Notes under the pieces: model-generated
What the model was told of the DNA's origin: nothing
What the model saw: the letters and a program-made list of their open reading frames with translations, nothing else
Database searches by the model: none
Program-made: the position numbers and the translations under genes
Part shown: positions 1 through 11,406 of the stretch, in pieces
Layout of the letters: the number at the start of each line of letters is the position of its first letter
Position numbering within the stretch: position 1 is the stretch's first letter
Assembly: GCA_949128115.1 (NCBI GenBank)
Contig: OX421965.1
Span: 28,391,681 to 28,455,680, forward strand
DNA from: Anaspis maculata
Taxonomy: Eukaryota > Arthropoda > Insecta > Coleoptera > Scraptiidae
Direction of reading: 5' to 3'
Length of the DNA stretch: 64,000 nucleotides

Positions 1-2
1 TA

Positions 3-757
3 ACCTGTTATTTGGCATTTCCAAAATCCTATTATGAAGTCAATTTTTCAAATTCTCAATTTTGGGTTGATTGGTAGGCTAAGAAGTAGGTATTTTTTAA
101 CATTCAGTCCACATGTACTTTTTTCAGTGTCCAACTGGAGGTTATTCAAATCATCATCAGGGGTGGATATAGTGGACTATTTTCTAAACATTATGTCAAG
201 AAAACCAATTCTAAACCGCGCATAGAGAGTACACAAATTATTTTTCTTTTGGTCGGTCAAGTTGCGATGCCTAATACGCCCGTCAGGGAGAACGCTGAGC
301 ATCGCCAGACTAAAGCTGGTATGAAAACAGCATAAACGAATTCAAAACTGCCTGAAACACTCAATATGTGGTTCGGCATTCAATTCTGAGTCAGCACTTA
401 GAGTTTTAGTCAGTTTTGAATTTGTTTAGGCTGTTTTCATACTAGTTTAGTCTGGCGATGCTCAGCGTTCTCCCTGACGGGCGTAGTAGGCATCGCAATT
501 CGACCGACCGAAAGAAAAATAATTTGTGTACTCTCTATGCGCGGTTTAGAATTGGTTTTCTTGACATAATGTTCAGAGAATAGTTCAGTTTATCCACCCC
601 TGATGATGATTTGAATAACCTCCAGTTGGACACTGAAAAAAGTACGTGTGGACTGGATGTTGAAAAATACATACTTCTTAGCCTACCAATCAACCCAAAA
701 TTGAGAATTTGAAAAATTGACTTCATAATAGGATTTTGGAAATGCCAAATAACAGGT
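3..757. mobile_element. TA-flanked foldback element (family G)
   Basis: The two halves are near-perfect inverted copies (about 350 bp per arm, with a loop near 350-410). The ends read ACCTGTTATTTGGCATTTCC and its reverse complement, with TA at 1-2 and 758-759, so the window begins exactly on the presumed target duplication. No transposase is encoded. The ORFs at 34-225 (+) and 535-726 (-) are the same arm read twice. The subterminal block GGCATTTCCAAAATCC recurs in the foldbacks near 26720 and 60260-60870. It fits a non-autonomous Tc1/mariner-type element; the superfamily is inferred from the TA alone. Confidence 0.85.
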
Positions 758-1137
758 TAAGACACAAAACATGCCATCTTTGCATCCTCTTGTATGCATA
801 AAAAAATAAAAAGTGATTTCTCTGACCTCCCGAAGAAATTATTTTTTCAAGCATGAAGGATGAAAGAGACATGATGACCAATGCCATCGAGATTCACAAT
901 GGAGTCACATCATCCCCATTTGAGTGATACAACGAAATTGAAAGATGGTTTGGTAGGAGTTCTTGGACCGTCAACTTGACAGGGCCCCCTGCGGCCCCCC
1001 TAAGGGGAAGCTTTTGTGCTTCCCCTTCTAATATCCTTCGTTAGCCTTTGTAGAACACTCATGCAAAAGGAATTTTCTGTATCATCAAATGCCGTATAGT
1101 ACCGTTTTTTAATGTGTACCGACCCCACTAATACATT

Positions 1138-1266
1138 GGGCAGTATCAATAAAAAATAAGCATAAGCATTTGCTTAGGTTTTTGAGGAGTTGCTGAGCAG
1201 ACTTTTCCTAGCAACGCCTATGAAATCCAAGCAAATGCTTATTCTTATTTTTTATTAATACTACCC
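1138..1266. mobile_element. 129-bp MITE with 38-bp terminal inverted repeats
   Basis: The left end starts GGGCAGTATCAATAAAAAAT and the right end is its reverse complement with about 3 mismatches over 38 bp. ATT lies immediately outside both ends and may be a 3-bp target duplication, as in PIF/Harbinger-like elements. It is non-coding. Confidence 0.75.
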
Positions 1267-1273
1267 ATTAGGT

Positions 1274-1627
1274 CGCACTTTCAGAAGCTTCGACTCCAGG
1301 TTTCTTCAAACGCTCCAATCTTGATTCTTCCTCATTTTCTTCTTTCTTTACTGCCCATGCCTATAGTTGTCCCCATGACGTATGACCTTCCCACTAATTT
1401 CAAATCAGTTTTACAAGTCACCGATAACAAATCCCTCTGCTGTTTTCTGGAGCATCTCAATGTCTCAATGACCAAACAGACCCATTTCAGCTCGTCCAAG
1501 ATTCTCCCAATTCTTTTCCCCACTTAGTCAACGGCTTTGGCGAGAGAGAGAGATCAAGATTGAGAAGTTTATTTGTCAAGAACATGGTGTATTCAAGAAA
1601 CCTGGAGTCGAAGCTTCTGAAAGTGCG
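1274..1627. repeat. 33-bp perfect inverted repeat enclosing about 290 bp
   Basis: The 33 bases at 1274-1306 are exactly reverse-complemented at 1595-1627 (core CAGAAGCTTCGACTCCAGG). The intervening sequence shows no recognisable gene. The right copy lies just upstream of the LINE relic. It could be a short inverted-repeat element or a duplication made during a rearrangement. Confidence 0.6.
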
Positions 1628-1871
1628 TTCTATGTATGTTTTACCGCAACCGCAAGAAAATCTGTAGACTCCGATCTCTTGGAAAATAATAACGGCTTTA
1701 TTCGATATGAGGGAAGAATAGAAAGTACGAGGTATTGAAAAAGATACTCGACTGATGTTGAGGGATTGAGAGATTTTGGAAAAAGCGTAGGAAAAGCGGA
1801 TAAAAAAGGGGAAGCTGACGTGGACGATTGAAAAGAGATGGGAATCAAAGAAGTTGAAAGAAGACACGGAA

Positions 1872-2950
1872 ACACGAATTAGCCAAGAGCAAAATGGTTT
1901 CATGACAGGTCGAGGATGTATGGATAATTTGTTTGTTTTACAACTAACAGCGCATGGAGAAAAAAAGAGAAAAAGGAGAGGACACATTTGCAGCATTCGT
2001 AGAGCTAGAAAAAGCCAATGACTCCATACCGAGGAACATGTTGTGGAAAGCGTTGACAAAATTTGAAGTCTCTCACATTTTGATAAAGATCATACGAGAA
2101 TTATATAAAGACAATTATATAGTTATAAAAACTCAAAATCAACAGTCGAACCCTATGAAGACATCGAAAGGACTAAGACAAGGAAGTAATGTATCACCTC
2201 TTCTATTCAACATATATTTGGAATGCGCATTAAAGAACTGGGAAAGGAGAGTTATCGGAATGGTAGTACCTATCAATAACAAGTACTTATTCACTATACA
2301 TTTTGCAGACGATCAGGTTGTCATTGCGCAAGATGCCTTTGATTTGGAATTTATGTTGAAAAGGTTGAACAACGAATATCAAGAATGGGGTTTGAAAATC
2401 AACACTAACAAGACAGAGTATTTGGTCACAAATTCAGATGAAAAATTCAAAATTATGATTGACGATAACAATACCGAAATCAAACAAGCGAAGTCGGGAT
2501 AAAAATTTAACCATCAAAACCAAAAAATATATTGGGAAAATGCTGGTAGAATCGGTGCTTCTTTATGGTGCACAGATTTGGACTGTTAACGCGGAATACC
2601 ACAGAAAAATAAATGCAGTTGAGATGGACTATTTGAGCAGAGGTGCAAGGGTATCGAGGTCACAACACATAAAGAGTGAAGAAATAAGAAGAAGAATGGA
2701 AGGAGAGGAACAAACGGTCATCGATAGGGTAGAACATAAGGGTTTGAGATGGTTTGGACATGTCAAAAGAATGGAAGACGGGAGGTGGCTACTGGAGATG
2801 ATGAGTTGGAAAGCACCAGGAAGGAGATCAGTTGGACGTCCAAGAACTACATGGAGAGATGGGATAAACAAAGCGATGGAGAAGCGAGGATTGAGCGAAG
2901 AGGATACAGAAGATAGAAATTATTGGCGGGCGAGCACAAGCATACAATAA
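1872..2950 (+). pseudogene. broken non-LTR retrotransposon (LINE) reverse transcriptase
   Basis: The remnant encodes parts of a LINE reverse transcriptase. The fingers/palm piece begins at 1872 in one frame (motif SQEQNGFMTGRGCMDNLFVL), shifts frame near 1954-1975, and continues to 2502 with the palm motifs (FVELEKANDSIPR, GLRQGSNVSPLLFNIYLE and an FADD-type active site written FADDQ). A second break at about 2495 drops the usual YLG segment and joins directly to the C-terminal part at 2510-2950 (KKYIGKMLVESVLLYGAQIW, LRWFGHVKRM, GRPRTTWRDGINKA). The 5' endonuclease region is missing or unrecognisable (1630-1870 has only scattered in-frame similarity). An A/T-rich tail follows to about 2990. 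At least two frameshifts and an internal deletion make it non-functional. The LINE clade is not assigned. Confidence 0.85.
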
Positions 2951-3476
2951 TTTGTAAAAAACCCGAAATATATATATCAAAGAAGTAGAATTGGAAAGGT
3001 CAAATTTTGTGCGTTTTTTTGTGATACAGTCTGAACCATCTAGAGATGAATCTGTCGAACATTGGTTTGGTGGAAATGTGTATCATTTCTGAATTATTTA
3101 AAAGAATTCCAGCCAATAAAAGAATATGGGGGGAGCCCATACATTTTTTCAAACATACACCCCTCGCAAGTAGAGGTGGTTTTAGGGGTAGTCTTTCTAT
3201 CCTGCAAGGTGCGGCAGCCCGATAAAGAGGTCCTGTGAAAATCTGTAGGCGGTATTATGTCTTCAAAAATTATTGACCCGCATGCAGAATAGATAATCAG
3301 GGGTGAAACACTTCTTCGGCTGATGCACCGGTTGCATAACACTTGCGGGGTTGATTTTTGGCATTTTCTCGGATTAGTCGGTTGTGTATCTTAAGGTGAA
3401 AAAAAAAATGAAAAAAAGCCAGCCCCTTCGATGAAATTTCAATTTTTAATAATTTTTTGTGGGAACAATGGATATA

Positions 3477-4556
3477 CAGGGTGGCCCAACGAAAACAGAA
3501 CAGAGGGGTTTTCGGGCATTTCACCTCATTTTTTTGAAAAAAGCTCGAACAGGTCGATTTTTATATTGAGGGGGACATCTGAAACATACATGGGCAGATT
3601 TCTATCTTTAGCCCCCTCACCCCCACCCATCCCAACTTCGAAGTTTCAAATGACTCTACCCACTTTGCGATACATCAAATTGAAGGGAATTAAATTCTCT
3701 TTTTGAAAAAAGTATTTCTACAATTTTCAACCCCCCGCCCCTTCTTCCTAAAATTGTCAGAGTTTCCAATGTAATATTTTTGATCTTTTAATTTTTTTCA
3801 GTACAGTCAATGTCATCCTGCACATCATCGAGGGAGAAAATTTTCTGTGTAAAAGGTGCCACCCAAATTCACCCCTTCACTCCCCCACCTCAACTTCAAA
3901 ATCTAAAATGACACTACCTACGTTGTGATACATCAAATCGAAGGGAATTGAATTCTCTTCCTAAATAAAATATTTTCAGAATTTTCAAAAAGCCCCCTTT
4001 CTCCCTAAAATACTCCGAATGTTCAATTTATCAGGAGAGGGGTTGAAAATTTGAAAAAAATTGTTTTTAGAAAGAGAAATCAATTTCCTTTTTTTCGATG
4101 TATCACGAAGTAGGTGGTGTCTGTTGAGTTTTGAAATTGGAATGAGGGAGAGGAAAGGGGTGAATTTGGGTAACACTTTTCTCCACCGAAAATGTTCTCC
4201 TTAGATGCTATTTAGGATGAGGCTGATTAAATTGAAGAGAATTGAGGGGTCGAGGATATAAAAAGGGGACAGTCAGAGAAATTTAGGGAGATGGGGGGTG
4301 GGGTTGAAAATTTTGAAAATATTTTTTTCAGAAGAAGAATTTATTCTCTTTGATTTGATGTATCGCAAAGTAGATGGTGTCATTTGAAATTCTAAAGTTA
4401 AGGTGGGTAGGGGTGGGGGGGCTGAAGATAGAAATTTGCCAATGTATGTTTCAGATGTCCCCCTCGATATAAAAATCGACCTGTCCGAGTTTTTTTCGAA
4501 AAAATGATGTGAAATGCCCGAAAACCCCCCTGTTCTGTTTTCGTTGGGCCACCCTG
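3477..4556. mobile_element. TA-flanked foldback element (family I), full copy
   Basis: The ends read CAGGGTGGCCCAACGAAAAC and its reverse complement, with TA at 3475-3476 and 4557-4558. The arms are about 530 bp, so almost the whole 1080 bp is palindromic, centred near 4015. Each arm carries C-rich and T-rich blocks. No protein is encoded. Partial copies of the same family are at 37738-37862 (left end) and 54758-55085 (internal part). Confidence 0.85.
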
Positions 4557-4590
4557 TATGTAGAGTGATAGGGGTGAGATCACAACGCTA

Positions 4591-4686
4591 AATTTACAGA
4601 ATAAAGCGTGAATTTACAGTTTGAAGTGTAAATTTACAGAATAAAGTGTGAATTTACAGTTTGAAGAGTAAATTTACAGTTTGAAG
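4591..4686 (+). repeat. 20-bp minisatellite
   Basis: About five tandem units begin AATTTACAG, alternating between AATAAAGYGTG and TTTGAAGNGTA endings, so the true period is a 40-bp dimer. It is adjacent to the right end of the foldback at 3477-4556. Confidence 0.8.
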
Positions 4687-5027
4687 CCCTACCATTTAAC
4701 TCCGGAATTTTTAAAAATGAACGTCAATTGAAAAAATATTTTCTGGTGTTTTTGAATGAGCTCCATATACCGCTCTGGACTCAGAATGCGATGTTTTTGA
4801 GACACCCCGTGTATGTGTACTTGAAATAATCATATACGCGGTACGATTGTAGGTATATCTAAGAACCGCCTAACTGTTGACAAGACTGTTGACTTCGGAT
4901 TTATTCATATTTTAAAGAGAAAGAAGAGAGCATTGAAAAATTACGGAATGACGTATGAAATATGGCATAAAAAAAATTACAACAATCTTTTTATCAGCAA
5001 CGCTATCGGTGGTCAAATTTTTATAGG

Positions 5028-5362
5028 AAGACGTTGCGGTATGATGGTTAGCACGTCCAACTGTCATGCCAAGGGTTGTGGGTTCGATCCCCATCATGGC
5101 GGATCGAATTTTCGTCCCAAAACAAGTACCTTGACTTACTTGTAAATGTTTGCTCAATGCAAAGGCCGTGTCTCGTATGTTGAAAATGTGAACGATGGGG
5201 CCGACCCCATGCTATGTTGGTGGTCGTTTAAGATCCCTACCTTGTGTTGAAGGACACAGCGGTTCGGTAAAATTTCCAGAATAGTGGAGAAAAGCATTCA
5301 CCTGCGTCGGTGATTGGCCCTGGCAGCGAAGATAGACCGACGTTGAATTGATGAACAATAAA
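5028..5362 (+). mobile_element. tRNA-Asp-derived SINE
   Basis: The head resembles tRNA-Asp. It has a D-arm region ATGATGGTTAGCACG, an anticodon-loop-like CTGTCAT (GTC), and a good B box GGGTTCGATCCCC at about 5081-5093. The acceptor and anticodon stems are no longer perfect, so it is not a functional tRNA. The body runs from about 5105 to an A-rich end near 5362 (GAACAATAAAATAT). The last 145 bp match the sequence at 11407-11562, showing that this is a dispersed family. Target duplications were not identified. Confidence 0.7.
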
Positions 5363-5924
5363 ATATCTATGTATACAGGTTATCCCAAAAGTACCGCTCT
5401 AAATTGAGAGTGCGGTTTTTAGGAACGTCGCAAGTGCTGACAAAATGTAAAAAATATTTCTATGAAAACTGTAATTGTGATTATGTGGGTCTTCGATTTT
5501 GGTTAAAGATACAGAGTGGATGACAAACTACAGAATGTGATTTCCTTAGAAAAAACGTAATGAAAAATGCTTTTGCATGCCAAAAACATTCATGGGAAAA
5601 AGGGAGAAGTAAAAAATCTCATAAAGAACAAATATTTTGTTTAAATTGCTTTCAAAAAAAAAGTTAATCTTAGATATAGGTACAGTAGCTCTGCGAAATG
5701 GTTTCGAACCACGGTCTACCCGGTGCATCCGTTGCAACATCGCGCGCGTTTAATTCCACCATTCTTCAAAACCCAATCAGTCAAATTTAACAGATCTTCA
5801 CGTTTTGGCATGAATGTGAAAAAAATTACCACACCTCACATCTACGATGAGCTGTAATAACTGCCAAAAACAAAATAGGATCAAAAGTCCAAAACCGTTT
5901 CGTGATATTGATGTAGGCTTTCTA

Positions 5925-8103
5925 GTGCAGTAAAGATAGGTTTTGGGGTTGAAAAAATTAATCCATGAAATTTTAAAACTGTTATCGATTCAGAATTTCA
6001 TCCTCTACCATGTGCTTAAAATCCCCGAAAATCCCATTTGAGCATTTTTCTTGCGGCGCTGTCAAAGTATATCATGTTTGCTGCAACAAGTCCGAAAATT
6101 GTATCCTCGCTTTTGTCACATTAGAGCTATATTGTTAGTTCAGAGCTGTTGGTATATACTCCAGGGCATAACCAGAACGTCATCTGAACCGCTGAAATCC
6201 TATTTCCCGCAAAAGAAAACACGTAACTCGCTTCAATCTGCAATTACCAGTGGTAATCAAGTGTAGTTCGGGGATTAGTGATCAAATTTAATAAAATCTG
6301 TTCTTTTTGTGATAATGGCATGAAATTTGGTATGAGTGGTCTTTATGGTCCCCTTTTCAAAGTAGACATGGCGTCTCGCCATATTTAGGTTAGGGGGCCT
6401 TAGGGACCCCCTTGAAAATTGAAGTTGCAGAAACTCATGCAAACCACCATTGAAATAATTGTCACTTATCTCAAAAAGTAATCATTCGACTCTACGTTAA
6501 ACCTCAACAAGAGACACGCCAGTTGTCACCATGTACGCACTGTTCTTCATGATGAAAAAAAAATTCTTCGGAATGTCAAAAAAAAATCGGGTTTTTATAA
6601 TTTTTTCATGTAATAGAGGAATACATTTATCTTCCGCATATCATTATCCACCAATTAGTATCTGCCGAAGCCATTGATGAAGTCCATTTCTTCATATTGA
6701 CATCTAGAAGCAACAATTCCAGATGCAACCAGCCAATTTAAGTGTTCACTTCAGCAGCGTTTTTTTCAATGCTACCAATTGATATGAATGACAATTCATT
6801 ATTGGGTGGATAGCTTCAACTGTTTTATAATTTTATTGAGTATAACTAGATAAGGGGTGATGCGCGAAAGCCCCGAAAATATTTTTTTCAACAGCCACCT
6901 ATCACTGTTAGAATTGCACCAAATTTCATGCTACTTTGGCGAAACAACAGCAAATACAGACTAAAGAGTATAGACAAACGTCAATACGATCTACAATTGT
7001 CAAGTAGAAGGCACGAATAATGAGTATTGAGGCGTAGAATACTTTAAAGCACTCAGTTCGAGTGAATACACGGTATAGAAATATTTTCAACACATCCCAG
7101 GGGCACAAATTTTATGATGGTGAGCGGCGCGAAAAAAATTTTTTCCTATGCTTTTGCGCTTGGTTCCTTGTGTATCATATAAAATTAAGTTACAGAACAG
7201 TTCCAGCTATTCATCCATTCATAAATTGTCGATCATATTGATTGGGAACAATTGAAAAACGCTGTTGAACTTCACACTTGAATTGGCTCATTTCTTCGGG
7301 AGCTGTCATCCCTAGAACGACAATATCAAAAAACAGACTTTATGAATAGCTTCGGCAAATACAAATCAGTGAATAATGATACACAGCAGATCAACTCACC
7401 GTTTCTTAGATTGAAAAATCAATAAAAACTGTGTTTTTTTTTGACACTCTGAAGAATTTTTTTTTAAACACGAAGAACAATGTTTACATGGCGACAACTG
7501 TTGTGTCTCTTATCAAGGTTTGGTGAAGAGTCAAATGATTACTTTTTGAAATGTGTGACTATATTTACTGGTGGTTTGTGAGAGTTCCTGAGACTCAAAT
7601 TTTTAAGGTGGTCCTTAGGCCCCCCTAACCAAAATATGGCGAGGCGTCATGTTTACATTTGGAAAGAAGACCATGGAGACCACTCATACTAAATTTCATG
7701 TCTCTATCACAAATCAAACAGATTGTAATAAACTTGGTTACTAACCCTCGGATTATACTTAATCAACACTGTTAATTGGAAATTAAAGCGACTTCCGTGT
7801 TTTTTTTTTCGGAAAATACGAGTTAGAGGTTCAAACGAAGGTCTGGTCATGCCCTGCAGTATATACCAACAGTTCTAAGCCAACGATGTAGCTCTAGTGT
7901 GACAAAAACAAGAATACCATTTTCGGACTAGTTGCAGCGAACATGATATACTTTGACAGCGCCGCAAGAAGAATGCTCAACTGGGATTTTTGGGGATTTT
8001 GAGTATGTGGTAGAGAATGAAATTCTGAATCGATATCTGCTATAAAATTTCATGAATTAATTTTTTCAAGGTTTGGGGTCTTTTTTGACTATCTTTACTG
8101 CAC
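5925..8103. mobile_element. 2.2-kb TA-flanked foldback element (family A)
   Basis: The ends read GTGCAGTAAAGATAG and its reverse complement, with TA at 5923-5924 and 8104-8105. The arms of roughly 950 bp can be followed from the ends to about 6880 and 7140 with moderate divergence, leaving a loop of about 250 bp. No transposase ORF is present. It lies 430 bp upstream of the channel exon on its sense strand, so it is probably intronic. Confidence 0.85.
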
Positions 8104-8536
8104 TATTCCGAAAATGTGACTAAAAAATTCTGCGACTTGTTTTCTCAAAACGGAACCTTCCTGGAGCCAAATCTATTTTGCACTGCTTTTATTGTTTTTC
8201 TGTGTATCGTACATAAGGTCAACAATCGGGCGATCTAAAGTAATACCTTGTCCTTGTAGTCAAAAGATTACCTACTCTATCGAGTACAAGAGAAATCTCA
8301 ATTTCTTTGCCAGAGATATCCAAGTAAATCTTCTTTCTAACTGGAAGAAAATTTAAGGGTGATCCCCTGACTATTTGGGTGTGTATAAATTTATTTATTT
8401 CAACGATCATTTCTATGGTAGTAAAACTAAGTTTAAAGGTAAATAGTTTGTGCTAAACAACTGGCCGTTAGTGTATAAACATCAATTAAACATAACAGAG
8501 GTATGAACCTACTTACTCACCTAATTAATTTTCTAG

Positions 8537-8828
8537 ATTCGTCTTCATGGCATTGATGGAATACTGCTTGGTCAACATTGTCCTCGGCGATTCGGATCTT
8601 CCCAAGCCCCCTCAGCCGCCCACGCCGAAAACAGAAAACAACCTGTTCGACGCACCGACCAAGGACAACTCCCTTCTTGCCAGGAACCCTGCGAAAACGC
8701 CCATCTCTGCAGCTCAAAAGGCCAGGAACAGGGCCATCTACATTGACAGATTCAGCAGGGTCTTCTTTCCTTTATTGTTCACCGTTCTGAACGCGACATA
8801 TTGGATTATGTTTGCCGAATACATTTGA
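8537..8828 (+). CDS. Cys-loop ligand-gated chloride channel subunit, last exon (pHCl-like)
   Basis: This is the terminal coding exon of a pentameric ligand-gated anion channel subunit. A polypyrimidine stretch and AG at 8535-8536 give the acceptor. The exon enters in phase with FVFMALMEYCLVN, the end of transmembrane helix M3. A short, proline-rich cytoplasmic loop follows (LPKPPQPPTPKTE), then KARNRAIYIDRFSRVFFPLL, which leads into M4 (FTVLNATYWIMFAEYI) and a TGA at 8826-8828. This M3 end and the IDRFSRVFFP lead into M4 are typical of insect anion channels. The LMEYCLVNIVLGDSD wording looks closest to the pHCl / CG12344-type group, but the exact subunit is inferred from memory. The ligand-binding domain and M1-M2 are absent from the window, so upstream exons must lie to the left, beyond an intron longer than 8.5 kb. 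An ATG at 8547 is internal, not a start. The relatively GC-rich codon use contrasts with the flanks. Confidence 0.85.
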
Positions 8829-9041
8829 AATTATAATATGGGGGAACAACTGGACCAGTTTTTCTTTTCTTTTTGGATGCTGTAGATTATGCATGGAAAT
8901 TTAGGAAATAAGAAAAAACACAAACAAAGAACAGGTTTTGATGATATTAGTGTATTAGGAGTTTCAGTAATACACGTTATGGAGTTTAAAAGCGTGTGTT
9001 TTTCTGAAGATTATAACTCATGAATGTTAATAATAATGCCG

Positions 9042-9047
9042 AATAAA
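9042..9047 (+). terminator. poly(A) signal of the channel gene
   Basis: AATAAA lies about 215 bp after the channel stop codon, followed by a second AATAAA-like run. It fits as the 3' end signal of that transcript. Confidence 0.6.
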
Positions 9048-9354
9048 ATAAAGGTAAAGGCCAAGGGCACTACAATGAAGAACTGCATTATGCACATAAG
9101 CACCAAGCACCAGACAATGAAGGAGTTCCGGAAAAGAATATTGTTTTGATTTTAGGCTGGTCAGTGGTCACATACGGATGCTCAGAGCACATGTAATTAC
9201 TAATCTGAATAATAGAATTAGACTTGATATCAAATCGCATTTTAATTATACGATCACCCTAATAGCTAGAAGATGATTAAAAACAAATAAATGACAAATT
9301 AATTTGAGGAAGTTAGATCCGCGGATGGGGCTAATTGTCGTCCTAACACACTGT

Positions 9355-9361
9355 TATATAA
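9355..9361 (+). promoter_or_regulatory. TATA box of the odorant-binding protein gene
   Basis: TATATAA lies 93 bp before the start codon. An initiator-like GCAGTA sits about 25 bp downstream of it, giving a 5' leader of roughly 70 bases. Together they form a compact insect core promoter. Confidence 0.65.
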
Positions 9362-9453
9362 ACCTAAAGTCAATCTGCCGAAATGCAGTACATTGCTAAC
9401 TTCTGACGCGGGAGATTTTAGCAACAAGTCTCTTGAAAAGAAAAGGCAGAAAA

Positions 9454-10213
9454 ATGAAGTGCCTCGCTGTCTTGGCTCTGTTGGTAGTCGTTTCAAATGC
9501 CGTGAGTTTTCCTATTATTTAGCAAGAGTAAACCTAAAGCTTCACGAAAAACAGTTTTAAAATAAATCGCATTACATTATTTCACAGTTGGATGAGGAAT
9601 TTGTGGACGAGTTTATGGAACAAGTACAAAAGGTTGGCACAGAATGCGCCGAAGAAACCGGTGCGACGACAGGTACACAGCTTTGCTAGATTTAAAAAAA
9701 ATATTCTCTCAAATATGCAAAAATATTTCCAGACGACATAGCTGAAATAGTTGCCAGACAAATTCCTCCTAGTTCTCATGCAGCCAGGTGCATGATATTC
9801 TGTTTCAATAGACATTTCCACTTCGTAAGTTCTTGATCATGATTTTTGGCAAACTCATTAACAAAACCTTTTGCTTGACAGCAACGCGAAGATGGTTCAT
9901 TGGATAGAGCCGGTGCCATTCGTGCCCTGAAGGGCCTTCAAGCAGCCGATCCAGGAATGCACACGAAAGTTTTGAAGGTCTTCATCATTTGTGGACAAAG
10001 AGGTATCTTCCAAATTTTTGATCAAACCCGTTTTGTTACAAAATCTTGATTTTCAGCGAAAATCGATCCAGATCCGTGCGAAACTGCGGCCATGTTAGCG
10101 GCGTGTGCTCAGGAAGAAGCCGCAAAGGTGACCATAATTTCTTATTTGAAATTGAACTTGTTATTATTCACGGTTTATTGCAGAGCGGCTTGGATGAAAC
10201 TCTGCTTCCCTAG
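9454..10213 (+). CDS. classic six-cysteine odorant-binding protein (PBP/GOBP family), six exons
   Basis: Secreted carrier of small hydrophobic ligands such as odorants or pheromones, acting in sensillar lymph or other extracellular fluid. Splicing the coding exons 9454-9501, 9588-9672, 9733-9824, 9882-10002, 10057-10127 and 10184-10213 gives 148 residues. All five introns (54-86 bp) have GT-AG ends and compatible phases (0, 1, 0, 1, 0). Residues 1-16 (MKCLAVLALLVVVSNA) form a signal peptide ending at the exon 1 boundary. Six cysteines at about 36, 64, 68, 112, 123 and 132 give the spacing C-X27-C-X3-C-X43-C-X10-C-X8-C. The X3 and X8 spacings are diagnostic of classic OBPs. The reading frame has no break, and length and cysteine pattern are normal, so the gene should be functional. 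It has its own TATA box and poly(A) signals, 0.6 kb downstream of the channel gene. The ligand cannot be inferred. Confidence 0.93.
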
Positions 10214-10312
10214 TTGAAGGACTGTCTGGTGGGGTTTAGCAATGAAATTTGATTCCTATGTTATTTTTCAAAGTCGTAACATTACGAAACTTTGATTTAT
10301 ACCTCTAGTTAA

Positions 10313-10331
10313 AATAAAGCACATCAATAAA
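10313..10331 (+). terminator. tandem poly(A) signals of the OBP gene
   Basis: Two AATAAA hexamers (10313-10318 and 10326-10331) begin 100 bp after the TAG stop of the odorant-binding protein gene. Confidence 0.65.
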
Positions 10332-10339
10332 ATGTCGTT

Positions 10340-11400
10340 GCCCAAGTTGCTTTGGTACCTAATTTCAGTCGTGAAAAAAATGCCAAAATTGTTGTTGGTG
10401 TTCCATGTAATGAATAAGGTTAAGCATTTTTGATATCGAATTTTTCTTTCATAAAGAATAATTATTGTTGTGTCAGAATGATGTGTATTTTTATGACCCA
10501 TAAATGCCCAAGTTTGCACTTTTTTAATGAAAGATTACACCTACCAAGGAAATAATCCAATGTTGAATCAGGATATTCTGTGGGCCATTTTAAAAATTGT
10601 AGGAGGTTTGTTCAATGCCGGTGAGCGTGGTTGTTGAAGCGGTTACTTCTTATTTTTGAAATGAAGGCAGCTCTTTAAATCATGAGAAAAGAAGTAAGGG
10701 ACAAGGAGTGTAGCCTTCGATTTGGGTGCAGAAAACTGAAGACTCCAGGTTTATCTGTACCACTGTACCTACTTACCTACTTTAAAAACAGTCGTGTGAC
10801 AAACTTAGTCTTATTAAACTCGTATAATAATACACTATTTTGAAACGGAAAATTTGAAAGATTAACCCAAATTAACTCACAATCCACAATAATAATGATA
10901 ACAAATAATAAATGTTTTTCTCCTTATTGGCTTACGGAAGCCAAAAGAGCTTTTATCTTTTATTTATTGATAATTACATTACGGGAAGGCTGTATTGGAC
11001 AATACAGGTATATGGACAATGCAAACAACAAACATTACAACAATGCTGATGGATGTTGCGCGTATGATATTGATGAATGATGAATTCCAAATCCAAATGG
11101 TCCCGTGAATTTCATACTATTTAGTTCAGTAGATACTGGATCTTAGTAGGTTATATTTAAAGAGCAAAAAGCACCTTTCTTGAAAGTAGGAGTTAACATT
11201 TAGAAGTTTTTTACCATTTTCTTTTGTGTGCATCCAAGAAATTTTCTTGATAAGTTGCACATGAGTTCGTATATCGAATTCCTCACTGTCAGGACCTGCT
11301 CGGGGGAAAATTAAATTCAAGTAATTGTTTAGGTATTTAGTTTTCTTCCTTTCCGTGTTCCATTCCGATATCGATTTTCCGACTTGCTAAGTTCTCAGTT
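10340..11400. other. intergenic, no gene recognised
   Basis: AT-rich sequence. Short ORFs at 10268-10519 (-) and 10895-11080 (+) show no recognisable motif or codon bias. A TACCTACTTACCTAC low-complexity patch lies near 10785. Confidence 0.4.
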
Positions 11401-11406
11401 TTTAAG

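Noticed and set aside
34..225. 63-residue ORF that recurs at 535-726 on the other strand
   Set aside because: The duplication is explained by the palindromic element 3-757; no protein family is recognised.
1487..2059. 190-residue minus-strand ORF
   Set aside because: It overlaps the LINE relic in antisense and shows no motif of its own.
5685..5745. tRNA-like sequence on the minus strand (GGTTCGAAACC-type B box)
   Set aside because: No A box, no cloverleaf, no SINE body; a B-box-like match alone is not enough.
8547..8828. Treating the ATG at 8547 as the start of a small protein
   Set aside because: The frame continues upstream as FVF from a good splice acceptor at 8535-8536, and the protein matches the M3-M4 end of a channel subunit, so it is an internal methionine.
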